Shown: piece by piece, positions 8,541 to 17,800 of the stretch
Numbering within the stretch: the stretch's first letter is position 1
How the letters are laid out: the number at the start of each line of letters is the position of its first letter
Source: Melioribacteraceae bacterium 4301-Me
GTDB taxonomy: Bacteria; Bacteroidota; Ignavibacteria; Ignavibacteriales; Melioribacteraceae
DNA: 64,000 nt
Direction of reading: 5' to 3'
NCBI GenBank assembly: GCA_041538185.1
Contig: JBGORM010000001.1
Coordinates: forward strand, 248,001 to 312,000
Notes under the pieces: model-generated
Databases searched by the model: none
What the model saw: the letters and a program-made list of their open reading frames with translations, nothing else
What the model was told of the DNA's origin: nothing
Made by a program: the position numbers and the translations under genes

Positions 8541-9533
8541 ATGGGCAACAAAATAGTTTCAGTAATTACAGGAGCTTCTGGTTTTGTGGGGAGTCACTTA
8601 GCCGATTATTTAATTGCAAGAGATCATCATGTAAGATGCATTTTAAGAAAATCTAGCTCAAAACGTTGGCTCGAAAATAAACCAGTTGAAATTTTTGACT
8701 GCGGCTTGTTTGATAAGAATTCATTAAAATCAATATTGAAAGATGCAGATTATCTTTTTCATATTGCTGGTGTTGTTAAATCAAAAAATGAAGAAGGATA
8801 TTTTAAAGGAAATGTTGAAACAACCCGCAATCTTTTAGAGGTTGTTAGTGAAGTTAATCCAAATATAAAACGTGTTATTATTGCAAGCAGTTTAACAGCA
8901 TGCGGACCATCTTTAGACGGCAAGCCTGTAACAGAAGAAACCCCCGAACACCCCATTACAACCTATGGCAGAAGTAAATTAGCTCAAGAACAATTAGCGA
9001 AAAGTTTCATGAATAAATTACCGATAACTATCGCAAGACTGCACGCAGTTTATGGAGAAAGGGATACAGAAATTTATAAAGTATTTCAGTTGTATAACAG
9101 GGGCTTAATGACATTGGTAGGATTTGATGAGAAAAGGTTAAATGCTTTACATGTTTTTGATGCAGTAGAAGGAATTTATTTAGCTTCCTTAAGCGAAGCT
9201 GCTAAAGGTGAAATTTACTTTTTAGCATCTGAAGAAATTTATACTTGGCATCAAATAGGTGAAGCACTTGCAAAAGCTTTTGGAAAAAAAGCTCTCACAA
9301 TAAAAGTGCCCCATTTTATGGTTTACACAATTGCTGCTATCGCTCAATTCTTTTCTTTCTTTAACTCTCAACCAGCTACTTTTAATTTGGAAAAAGCAAA
9401 AGACTTTGTGCAGAAAAATTGGATATGTGATGTTTCAAAAGCAAAAAAAGATTTTGGCTTTCGTCAAAGCATTTCACTTGAAGAGGGAATGAAGCGAACA
9501 GTAGGGTGGTATAAAGAAATGAAATGGTTATGA
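8541..9533 (+). CDS. NAD-dependent epimerase/dehydratase family protein, candidate ceramide reductase (CerR-like)
   Basis: The 330-residue extended short-chain dehydrogenase has the N-terminal nucleotide site TGASGFVGSHLADYL (GxxGxxG), ADYLFHIAGVV, a catalytic Ser in VIIASSLTACG, and the YGRSK motif (YxxxK). It continues with RLHAVYGERD and a C-terminal hydrophobic helix near MVYTIAAIAQFF that suggests membrane association. It is divergent from the spt-type gene, with 117 bp between starts. Bacterial ceramide pathways use an enzyme of this superfamily to reduce the 3-keto group; that role is inferred from the neighbourhood. Other NDP-sugar or sterol-type substrates fit the fold equally well. 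Confidence 0.75.
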   Translation: MGNKIVSVITGASGFVGSHLADYLIARDHHVRCILRKSSSKRWLENKPVEIFDCGLFDKNSLKSILKDADYLFHIAGVVKSKNEEGYFKGNVETTRNLLEVVSEVNPNIKRVIIASSLTACGPSLDGKPVTEETPEHPITTYGRSKLAQEQLAKSFMNKLPITIARLHAVYGERDTEIYKVFQLYNRGLMTLVGFDEKRLNALHVFDAVEGIYLASLSEAAKGEIYFLASEEIYTWHQIGEALAKAFGKKALTIKVPHFMVYTIAAIAQFFSFFNSQPATFNLEKAKDFVQKNWICDVSKAKKDFGFRQSISLEEGMKRTVGWYKEMKWL

Positions 9534-9955
9534 TTTATTTTAGTTTTTGAATAAAGTAAATGAGAATAGCAGGTGCTGCAATCGCCGCTGCCGAATTTTT
9601 TTGCAACATGTCTTAATGAAAAATTTTTTTGTAAATCGCTTACTAATTTACATTCAAAATCTTTCTCTTTTCCGTCGAAAATAAAAACAGTAAGAATTTT
9701 ATTTGTCCTTAGTGAAGTTATGTAATCAATATGCCAAAAAATGTTTTTTGTTTTCCTTAAATGTCTTTCTATTCTTTTTTGAAAGTTAACCTGTGCACTT
9801 CCAGAATAATAGTAATAGCCTTTTGGGAAAAGGTTTCCTTTGAACATCTTAGAGTCGATGCTAAAGTCAGAAAATGCTTTTATCTCTAAAAGATAAGTAC
9901 CCCTAAAAATGTTAATTTTTTTTAGCTCCTTCTTTAATCCATGTAACAATACCAT
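9464..9955 (-). CDS. DUF123 family protein (Uri-type GIY-YIG-like nuclease domain)
   Basis: The core (GTYLLEIKAFSDFSID, FPKGYYYYSGSAQVNFQKRI, RHLRKTKNIFWHIDYITS) matches DUF123/COG1833, small proteins with a GIY-YIG-like fold. It carries the family's C-terminal cysteines (GSGDCSTCYSHL). Biochemical function in bacteria is unknown; nuclease activity is inferred from the fold only. The start is uncertain. ATG 9955 is used, overlapping the end of the upstream cytochrome gene by 44 bp; the conserved domain itself begins only at about 9908. The 3' end overlaps the convergent epimerase gene by 70 bp. Confidence 0.65.
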   Translation of the reverse strand: MVLLHGLKKELKKINIFRGTYLLEIKAFSDFSIDSKMFKGNLFPKGYYYYSGSAQVNFQKRIERHLRKTKNIFWHIDYITSLRTNKILTVFIFDGKEKDFECKLVSDLQKNFSLRHVAKKFGSGDCSTCYSHLLYSKTKINHNHFISLYHPTVRFIPSSSEML

Positions 9956-10310
9956 CAATTTGATTTTTAGTAAGTGGGTAATACCCAACAGGAGGCATTG
10001 GTGAGGTAGATTGACCTTTAATTGCCCAGACTAATTTGCTATTATCGGGGAATCCAGGTGCAACCACAAGGTAATCGGATGTGGTGTTAGCCCAAGTAGT
10101 TAAACTTAGTCCGCCAGCTTTTGTGCCATCGTCGTGACAGCCAGAGTAATTACATTTTGCGTTAAAAACAGGCTGAATATATTTTGCGTAACTGACATTA
10201 GCAGAAGGGATTATTACGTCATCTATTTGGGTGATGTTGGTCGAATCATCACATTCTGTAAGCAATAAAGCAATAAAAAATAGAATAATAAGAAAATTTA
10301 ATACTTTCAT
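9912..10310 (-). CDS. Small exported c-type cytochrome-like protein with a CX4CH motif
   Basis: The 132-residue protein has an N-terminal hydrophobic segment (MKVLNFLIILFFIALLLTEC) that could be a lipoprotein or Sec signal; the lipobox-like LTEC has an unusual Glu before Cys. After a linker comes SYAKYIQPVFNAKCNYSGCH, a heme-binding-like motif with four rather than two residues between the cysteines (CX4CH). It is followed by GGLSLTTW, SPMPPVGYYPLT and IDGIVTWIKEGA, the usual Met-ligand region and last helix of small cytochrome c domains. Such domains occur in exported proteins of Bacteroidota and Planctomycetes. Covalent heme attachment through CX4CH is not certain. Confidence 0.7.
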   Translation of the reverse strand: MKVLNFLIILFFIALLLTECDDSTNITQIDDVIIPSANVSYAKYIQPVFNAKCNYSGCHDDGTKAGGLSLTTWANTTSDYLVVAPGFPDNSKLVWAIKGQSTSPMPPVGYYPLTKNQIDGIVTWIKEGAKKN

Positions 10311-10462
10311 TGTCGCTCTTAGTTTAACAAGAACTAAAATATCTCATCTAACCATTATAAACAATTCAAAATTAATTATGCTTATCATACCTGTCCAATA
10401 TATTTTTTATTTCGTCCCTAAATGGACTTAATCTATTTATTTGTCCTTTATCCTATAAATAT

Positions 10463-10666
10463 TTTGTCCTGACGGGACAATAAAGCTTTGATTATCCTTA
10501 AACCAATGTAATCCCTTTAGGGATTATATAGTTATAGAACAAATAAATAACAAACTGAAGTTAAAAGTCCCGTAGGGACGAGATAGGGATTGATTTACAA
10601 GACAAGTAGAATAGTCCAAAATCATGAAGTTTTCTAAATTTATTTGGTAATTCATCCCTTCGGGAT
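10463..10666. repeat. Four short GC-rich palindromes in a 475-bp intergenic region
   Basis: The gap between the cytochrome gene and the PhoD-type gene (10311-10785) holds four perfect short palindromes built on CCC...GGG. They are TTGTCC-TGAC-GGGACAA (10463-10479), AATCCC-TTTA-GGGATT (10510-10525), GTCCC-GTA-GGGAC (10567-10579) and ATCCC-TTC-GGGAT (10654-10666). They stand out from a very AT-rich background, and the sequences between them are unrelated. They look like members of an interspersed REP-like family. I see no open reading frame worth reporting here. Confidence 0.7.
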
Positions 10667-10785
10667 TTGATTTCAAAATTATTTTGGACAGCACTGATGC
10701 TTATAAAAAATAAATATGGATGAAATTTATTTTTTTCTTTTATGGACTACATTTATTTTTAGTAATAAAATCCAGTGAGGTTAAA

Positions 10786-12129
10786 ATGAAAAGACTCATA
10801 CTTCTTCTAATTTTTTTTACTGCTGTCGTAAGCGCACAAAATCAAAACAATAATTCATTACTTCAAGCTGGACCAATGGTGGGTTACTCTCAAATGCGAG
10901 AGGTAATGTTGTGGGTACAGACTACAAAACCAGCAAAAGTAAAAATTGTCTATTGGGATAAAAAAAATCCTTCTCAAAAATTTGAGACAAAGGAATATTT
11001 AACCAGCGAGTCAGACGCTTTTACTGCACATCTTATTGCTGACAAAGTGGAACCGGGCATAAAATATAACTATGCTCTTTTTATAAACGGGAAAAAAGTT
11101 GAAAGGCCATATATTCTTGAGTTTCAAACTCAAAAACTATGGCAATGGCGTGAGGACCCGCCAGAATTCAGTTTTGCAGTTGGTAGTTGTTTGTATATCA
11201 ATGAATCTCAATACGATAGACCGGGTAAACCTTATGGCAGTGATTATGAGATCTTAACGAGCTTGTACGATAAACATCCTGATTTTATGATATGGTTAGG
11301 CGATAACCTTTATTTTAGAGAGCCTGATTGGTCTTCTTGGACCGGCATTGTTAAACGCTATACTCATGATAGATCACTGCCTGAACTTCAACCTGTTCTT
11401 GGTTCAATGCACAATTATGCTATTTGGGATGACCATGACTATGGTTCTAACGATGCTGATAGAGGTTTCTGGAATAAAGAACAAACTTTGAAAGCATTTA
11501 AATTATTTTGGGCAAATCCTTCTTATGGAATAAATGGTAATCCTGGTATCACAACATTTTTTCAATGGGGAGATGTGGATTTCTTCCTAATGGATGATAG
11601 GTATTATAGAACGCCAAATGATAGAATTACAGGTCCAAAGACTATGTTAGGCAAAGAACAATTCGAATGGTTAATTGATAATTTAGTTTATAGCAAAGCA
11701 CCTTTTAAAATTATAGTCACTGGTGGACAAGTTTTAAATCCAGTCGAAAAAGACTACTTGGAAATATACAATAGGTATCCTGAAGAGAAACAAAAATTAT
11801 TGAACACAATTAAAGAAGAGGGAATAGAAGGTGTAATTTTTATAACGGGGGATAGGCATCACTCAGAAGTTACTAAACTAGAAAGGGATGGGGCATATCC
11901 TTTATATGATTTTACAATTTCATCTTTGACTGCAGGTGTATCGCCTGGCAAAGGTGAAGCTAATTATCTAAGAGTACCTGGGACTTTAGCTGATGAACAT
12001 AACTTTGCTATTTTTACAATTGCTGGTAAAAGGAAAAACAGAATTTTAACTTGTACAGATTATGATAAAGATGGCAAACAAATTTGGAGTATATCTATTA
12101 ATGAAAATGAATTAAAAAATAAAAAGTAA
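10786..12129 (+). CDS. PhoD-type alkaline phosphatase/phosphodiesterase family protein, exported
   Basis: The 447-residue product has a signal peptide (KRLILLLIFFTAVVSAQ). It carries an N-terminal Fn3/Ig-like segment (LQAGPMVGYSQMREVMLWVQ ... VEPGIKYNYALFINGK) and a metallophosphatase core: FAVGSCLY, PDFMIWLGDNLYF, YAIWDDHDYGSNDADRGFWN, FLMDDRYYR and FITGDRHHSEV. These are the metal ligands and order of the PhoD family, which hydrolyses phosphate mono- or diesters outside the inner membrane. The ATG at 10786 follows GAGG and starts the signal peptide exactly; the frame extends 22 codons upstream without a plausible start. It is a stand-alone gene. Confidence 0.85.
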   Translation: MKRLILLLIFFTAVVSAQNQNNNSLLQAGPMVGYSQMREVMLWVQTTKPAKVKIVYWDKKNPSQKFETKEYLTSESDAFTAHLIADKVEPGIKYNYALFINGKKVERPYILEFQTQKLWQWREDPPEFSFAVGSCLYINESQYDRPGKPYGSDYEILTSLYDKHPDFMIWLGDNLYFREPDWSSWTGIVKRYTHDRSLPELQPVLGSMHNYAIWDDHDYGSNDADRGFWNKEQTLKAFKLFWANPSYGINGNPGITTFFQWGDVDFFLMDDRYYRTPNDRITGPKTMLGKEQFEWLIDNLVYSKAPFKIIVTGGQVLNPVEKDYLEIYNRYPEEKQKLLNTIKEEGIEGVIFITGDRHHSEVTKLERDGAYPLYDFTISSLTAGVSPGKGEANYLRVPGTLADEHNFAIFTIAGKRKNRILTCTDYDKDGKQIWSISINENELKNKK

Positions 12130-12274
12130 ATTTATATCACTAATGATACAATTTACTGCAGTATTTTAATTTTGAATTCTACAATTCTGATTTCTGAACT
12201 CGTAGTTGAATGATATTATAGTGATACTTACATTTGCAGTTGTTATTAAAAAGTATTTTACTTTTCTTGAAAAA

Positions 12275-12347
12275 GGGGCTATAGCTCAGTTGGGAGAGCG
12301 TCTGAATGGCATTCAGAAGGTCAGGAGTTCGAGCCTCCTTAGCTCCA
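12275..12347 (+). tRNA. tRNA-Ala (anticodon GGC)
   Basis: A full cloverleaf can be drawn: acceptor GGGGCTA/TAGCTCC (one G-U pair), D arm GCTC/GAGC, anticodon stem TCTGA/TCAGA with loop ATGGCAT (anticodon GGC at 12308-12310), and T arm AGGAG/CTCCT with TTCGAGC. The discriminator base is A; the CCA tail is not encoded. Confidence 0.97.
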
Positions 12348-12726
12348 CAAAGCTATAAGAGATATAAAATAAATTATAATGATTTTGTAAAAAGTGAATC
12401 ATTCAAGAAATTGTGTGTTTAACGTTTTTTATAATCATGCAGCATTCCTAAAGACAGTTCTGATATTTTTATCTATAGTCCATTCTTTACAAGCATGAAA
12501 ATAATACCATCCCTTCGGGGTTAAAAAGACTCCGAACATCCCAAACAAATGTATGTGTGGGGGACAAGTATTAAAATCAAATCTCGATTTTTTTTATCGG
12601 GATGAAATTATTGTAGAAAAAAAGATTAATTGAAAAATAGACCCCCAAAGGGGTGGTATAAAAATGTTTGGGTGTTGCTTAAAAATAATGTCATCTCAAT
12701 AGATAAGCTTATTCTCAATAATTATT
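12348..12726. other. Intergenic region with complementary GC-rich segments
   Basis: This 379-bp stretch has no credible gene. It contains CCCTTCGGGG (12511-12520) and CCCCCAAAGGGG (12642-12653). The flank ATACCATCCC before the first is complementary to GGGGTGGTAT after the second, and CATCCCAAACA (from about 12537) partly pairs with ATGTTTGGGTG (from about 12663). The segment 12503-12675 could therefore fold on itself. It may belong to the same REP-like class as the palindromes at 10463-10666. Confidence 0.45.
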
Positions 12727-12840
12727 TTATTTCTTATTCTGCTTTACAGTTAAAATTTTGTAATAACAAAAAGTAATAACAGAAACAATAACTCCCCAAG
12801 CTAAAGCCATAAAAATAATTCCATCTGTTTGAAGTCCCAT
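12727..12840 (-). CDS. MetS-like small membrane subunit of the NSS transporter
   Basis: This 37-residue frame was found by reading downstream of the symporter gene. It starts MGLQTDGIIFMALAWGVIVS and ends ILTVKQNKK: one hydrophobic helix with a Gly/Trp-containing N-half and a positively charged C-terminus. In Corynebacterium the NSS family methionine transporter MetP has a small partner of this type, MetS, encoded directly after it. Here the ATG lies one base after the symporter stop codon and is preceded by AAAGAGG inside that gene's end, so translational coupling is likely. Size, topology and position support the call; I could not align it. Confidence 0.75.
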   Translation of the reverse strand: MGLQTDGIIFMALAWGVIVSVITFCYYKILTVKQNKK

Positions 12841-12841
12841 G

Positions 12842-14392
12842 TTAAACCTCTTTTCTTTTCCAAGCTTGTTTGACCAATAAGATAATTAGTATATAAATAA
12901 AGACCATGAATATTCTTGCGCCCCATATATAAGGGATATTATCTTTTACTGCATTTTTTAATAATAGTATAGGGATAGCATCGTTAATCAGCCACCATAG
13001 CATAACAATTAAAAGAACCAAAGGAGTAACATATTTCATAATAAAATAGAAAACTTTAGGGATTTTAATATCACCGCCTTCATTCATTTCATGCCAAGCT
13101 TTCTCTGAGCCAAAGACCCACATAAACAAGATAGTTTCTATTAGAGCAAACACTACTAAGCCGAATGTGCCGGCCCAGTAATCCATTTCATCCAAAAAGC
13201 CATATTTAAGGAAAAACACAACTAATTGAACTGAGGCAAAGACAAGAATGGCTAAAGAGCCTACAGCTTTTTTTCTACTCATGCCGAATTCATCTTCTAA
13301 GAAGGCGACCACTGGCTGTCCCATTGCAACTGAAGAAGTAATTCCAGCAAAGAACAAAAGAAGAAACCATAAGAATCCAAAAATTTCGCCGTAAGGAATT
13401 CTTTCAAAAACGAGAGGCATTGAAGCAAATCCCAAATCGAATGCACCGCCAAGTGCCATTTGTGTTGTAACAGATACACCAAAAAAAGCCACTGCAATTG
13501 GGATTGCAATTGAACCTCCCAATACTACTTCAGCGAATTCATTTGTAGCCGCTGTGGTTAAGCCGGAAAGAGCAATATCATCTTTTGGTTTTAAATAACT
13601 TGCATAAGCGTGTATAGTACCCATACCTACTGATAAAGTGAAAAATATTTGTCCAGCAGCAGCGAGCCAAATTTTAGGGTCGCTTAATGCAGCAAAATCA
13701 GGATTCCAAATAAAGCCAAAACCGGCTGAAACAGAATTTTCTGGATGTGTTGGGTCTGGTGTTCCAAGTGTTGCAACTCTAATAGCAATAATAATTGCAA
13801 ATAAAAACAGCAGCGGCATAGCAATTTTAGCTAGCTTTTCGATCCCTTTGGAAATTCCCCTGTAAAGAATCCAAAAATTTAATACAAAAGTAATAACCAT
13901 AAAAATGTAAGCCCAGTTTATACTGCTAAAATAATCACTGACTTCACGTCCTTGATAACTGTACAGAAAAGTTTTCATTGCAGTAAAATCACCAAGTCCA
14001 AAATATTTTTTTGTGATTGAAAAAAAACTGTAGCCGAGTGTCCATGACTCTATATAAGTATAGTAAATCATAATTATTAAGGAAATAAACAGTCCGAGCG
14101 CGCCAAAATATTTGGCAAGGTTGTTTTTCCATATTACGTCAAACATACCGGGTGCGCTGCCGTGATTAAATTTACCGCCGTGTCTACCGATGCCCCATTC
14201 AATCCACATTAATGGAATTCCAAGAACTAAAAAGAAAATGAAATATGGAATCATGAAAGCGCCGCCGCCATTTTGTGCAGCTTGTACAGGAAACCTTAAA
14301 AAATTGCCTAAACCAACTGCATTGCCTGCAACGGCAAGTATAAGTCCTATTCTGCTGCCCCATTGCTCGCGTTCAGTAGAATTATTTGACAT
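12842..14392 (-). CDS. Neurotransmitter:sodium symporter (NSS/SNF) family transporter
   Basis: The 516-residue polytopic protein has the LeuT-fold NSS signature: REQWGSRIGLILAVAGNAVG, then LGNFLRFPVQAAQNGGGAFM, IPYFIFFLVLGIPLMWIEWGIG and later QIFFTLSVGMGTIHAYASYL (helix 6 region) and LLLFFAGITSSVAMGQPVVA. Bacterial members import amino acids with sodium; the substrate cannot be read from the sequence. Twelve hydrophobic segments can be counted, the last followed by VKQAWKRKEV. It is followed after one base by the small MetS-like gene, which suggests a methionine or aliphatic amino-acid type of transporter (inference). Confidence 0.92.
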   Translation of the reverse strand: MSNNSTEREQWGSRIGLILAVAGNAVGLGNFLRFPVQAAQNGGGAFMIPYFIFFLVLGIPLMWIEWGIGRHGGKFNHGSAPGMFDVIWKNNLAKYFGALGLFISLIIMIYYTYIESWTLGYSFFSITKKYFGLGDFTAMKTFLYSYQGREVSDYFSSINWAYIFMVITFVLNFWILYRGISKGIEKLAKIAMPLLFLFAIIIAIRVATLGTPDPTHPENSVSAGFGFIWNPDFAALSDPKIWLAAAGQIFFTLSVGMGTIHAYASYLKPKDDIALSGLTTAATNEFAEVVLGGSIAIPIAVAFFGVSVTTQMALGGAFDLGFASMPLVFERIPYGEIFGFLWFLLLFFAGITSSVAMGQPVVAFLEDEFGMSRKKAVGSLAILVFASVQLVVFFLKYGFLDEMDYWAGTFGLVVFALIETILFMWVFGSEKAWHEMNEGGDIKIPKVFYFIMKYVTPLVLLIVMLWWLINDAIPILLLKNAVKDNIPYIWGARIFMVFIYILIILLVKQAWKRKEV

Positions 14393-14820
14393 TTACGCTC
14401 CGAATTTATTTAGCAAGTATTTAATTATAGTTAAAATTTGTGCAAATATTCAATATTATTGAAAGAATAGCAAATAAAAATTTGTAAAAATCTATTGGAA
14501 AAATTGCAAAAGTTCTTAGTTTCTCTGTGATAGATTACATGTAAGCTTTTTTGAAGATTTTGAGTAGTTCAAGCCAATGAAAATTGTTTAGGAGTGAGCT
14601 GCTATTTTATTGCTTAAGATTTTTTTTTGGCAGAGCCGAGTTTTTTAAAAAAAACTTGACATTTATATTCTCTATAACTAAGTTGTCTTACAAAATCAGC
14701 CGATATTTCTTTTAATGTTTTCTTACTAATGGTTTAAGGGCAAAATCATTAGAGAAAGGTTAAAATCTTTATCCAGCCGAAGTTTAGAGGGTAATTTAAC
14801 AAACATAAATGAGGGTGCTT
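14393..14820. other. Intergenic region between divergent genes
   Basis: This 428-bp gap separates the divergent symporter and T9SS-cargo genes and should hold both promoters. A TTGACA at 14656-14661 and TATAAC at 14673-14678 are visible, but the 11-bp spacing is not canonical for a sigma-70 promoter. GAGGGTG just before 14821 is the ribosome site of the cargo gene. I see no small gene or repeat. Confidence 0.4.
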
Positions 14821-17800
14821 ATGATAAGGAAATACACTTCTATTGCTATACTTATATTTTCTCTTTTTAGTATAAGTATAGCACAGACTCACTATTATGT
14901 AAATCCTTCAGGTAATGATTCAAACGATGGACTATCACCGGGAAGTCCCAAGCAAACAATTGCTGCTGCAATTAGTACTGCCGCCAATGGTGATACTATT
15001 CATCTTGCAAATGGCACTTACACCCAGAGTTCTACTCTCTATGTTAATAAGCAATTAACTTTAATAGGAGATTCTGAATCGGGTGTGGTTATTGATGTCA
15101 GCGCAGTGCCGAGTAGTGGCTGGGGAATTAATGTTAATCAATCTAATTCCTCATTAATTAACATGACCATTACGCCAAAATCTGCAAGTGGTGGTGGTTT
15201 TCCTATTCATGTTTCTAGCAATACTAGTCCACGCACTGTTATTTCTAATATTACTTTATCACACATTACAATTGATGGTTCTTACAGAACACCATTTGAT
15301 ATTAACGGCGTAGATAACGTTACACTTTCTTATTTAACAGCTACTAATACTACGCATGGCAATGGTGTTCAAGTAAGTGCTTGTACGTATGTTAATGCTG
15401 ATCATATTACAACAAACAATAATGTATGGGGCGGATTTGCAATTTATTCTTATCAAGATGACCCGTCACATACAACAGGTATTAATAGGGGCTCAGACCA
15501 TATTACAATTGATGGTACAACATCGTCTTTTGGCGAAGCTAATAAAGTATACAGTCAAGATGAATTTGGGTTTACTAATACGAATATAACTGTTAATGGG
15601 TTTGATTATATTGTGCGTAATACTAGTTACACAGGTTACACGTGGTATCAAATTGATCAGACTTCAGCATTGGCTTTTGCTGCTGCTTTAAGTCCTGCAA
15701 GCGATTCTTATGTAATACAAATATCAACTGGATACTTTTTTGTTGATACTAGTCTGAAAATTCAAACCGCAGTAAATGCTGCAACTTCAGGTGATACTCT
15801 TTATGTACTCGCTGGTACATATAGTGAAAGTGTTACAATTAATAAGCCTCTTACTATAATAGGGGTTGGTAACCCAACCGTAACAGAATTTATTTTTGCG
15901 GCATCGCCAATAAACATTATTGGATTCTCAAACAGCAGTACAGATAATATTACTGTCAACTCGGGTGGTTCTATAGAAGATGCAATTAATATAGTTTCTT
16001 CTGGTGGTACAATTCACATTCAAGCTGGTACTTATAATGCTATTGTAGTAAATAAGCCGGTTACAATTATTGGTTCAGACGGGACAATAATAAATCATGG
16101 TTCACCGGCAATTACAGTTAGTTCAACAGGGGTAACACTCACCGGGCTGACATTCACATTTGATTCATCAGATTTTGCAATAGATGTGCTTGGTGGGGCA
16201 TATGATGTAACAATTGATACTTGTAATTTCTTAAACACTAACGGAGCAAATGTAGGCAATGGTGTTCGTAACCAAGGGACTGGTACTGTAACAGCAAGAT
16301 ACAATTACTGGGGAAGTGGTTCAGGTCCTACAATTTCTTCAAATCCATGCGGTAAGGGTGCAGTTGCTGCGAATACTTCTACAGGCACGCTTATATACTC
16401 CCCATGGTTTACTGATACCACGCATACGGCCTTATTATCTGCGCCGACTCTTATCTCCCCAGCAAATTTATCGACAGGTATTTCAATTACACCGACATTT
16501 CAGTGGAGTTTATCCTACGGTTCATCACCAACTTTTGAATTGCAAATTGCATATGATCAATCGTTTACTACTATTGTGTATGATACTGCAGGTATTACAT
16601 CGCCATTTACTTTACCGCTCGAAAGTGCACTTACTAACAGTACAATTTACTATTGGAAAATTATTGCAGTAGTAGGAAGTGATACTACATGTTCTTCACC
16701 ATGGAAGTTTACTACCATTGCACCAGCAAAACCTCAGCTGGTTTACCCGCAAAATGCAACGACAATTAATGGTCAGGTAATTAATTTTCAGTGGTATCCT
16801 TCACCATGGACTTCTGGTACTTTGAAATATAAAATTGAAGTAGCGGCTGATAGCTTGTTTACAACATTTGTAAGCGGTTTTCCTGATTCTTTAACTGTCA
16901 GTGGCTATGTGACTTATAATTTCCCATTTAATTTTAGCATTCTTCCTCCCGGTACTTACTACTGGAGAGTTAAATCGTACACAACAGGTGGGGTATTTAT
17001 TGATGTTTCTTCTACTTGGCAGTTTGTTATTCCCGGTCCACCTACAGCTATTCCATCTTATCCAACAGGAGGTACTGTAGTTTATACTACTTCACCTACA
17101 ATATATTGGTATTTGAATAATTATTATGGCTATTCGAATACAATTTATTATAGAGTGAGATATGGAACAAGTAGCGGAACATATACAGATACTTCAGCAA
17201 CTACAACGTCATTATATCAAACAATAAGTGGTCTTACAGTTGGACAAACATACTATTACGTTGTGGATGCTTCTACTTCATCTTCATTTACAACATATAC
17301 AACTAGCTTAGAGCAAAGTTTTGTGGTATATTATTCTAATATTTCAAGCGTTCCAATATATCAAAGCTATCCAATTGGTGGGCAGACGGTGTACACAAGT
17401 ACTCCTACATTATATTGGTATTTAAGCATATACATACCTGCCCCGTCGTTTGATATACAAGTTGATGTAAATAATTCTTTCTCTTCTCCTTTAATAAATG
17501 TGACTGGTGTTACAGGGTATTATTACACCACCTCTTCTTTATCTGACGGCACTTACTATTGGAGAATTAAGTTTACTGGTTCATCTACCTGGTTTACAGA
17601 ATCATTTGTTGTAAATACAAACTTAAGCGGTTCTTCTTCAGCTCCAATTCCGACACCTTGGTCACCAACAGGAGGTCAGATAGTTTATACTCAAAGTCCA
17701 GTGTTACAATGGTATGCATATTCAAGTTCTACTTTGGAATACCAAGTTATATGGTCGTCTGATCCAACCTTAAGTGGTGGGGTTTTAGTCAATACAAGTT

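Noticed and set aside
14656..14678. TTGACA and TATAAC considered as a sigma-70 promoter of the T9SS cargo gene
   Set aside because: Only 11 bp separate the hexamers, well short of the usual 16-18, so this is probably a chance match in AT-rich DNA.
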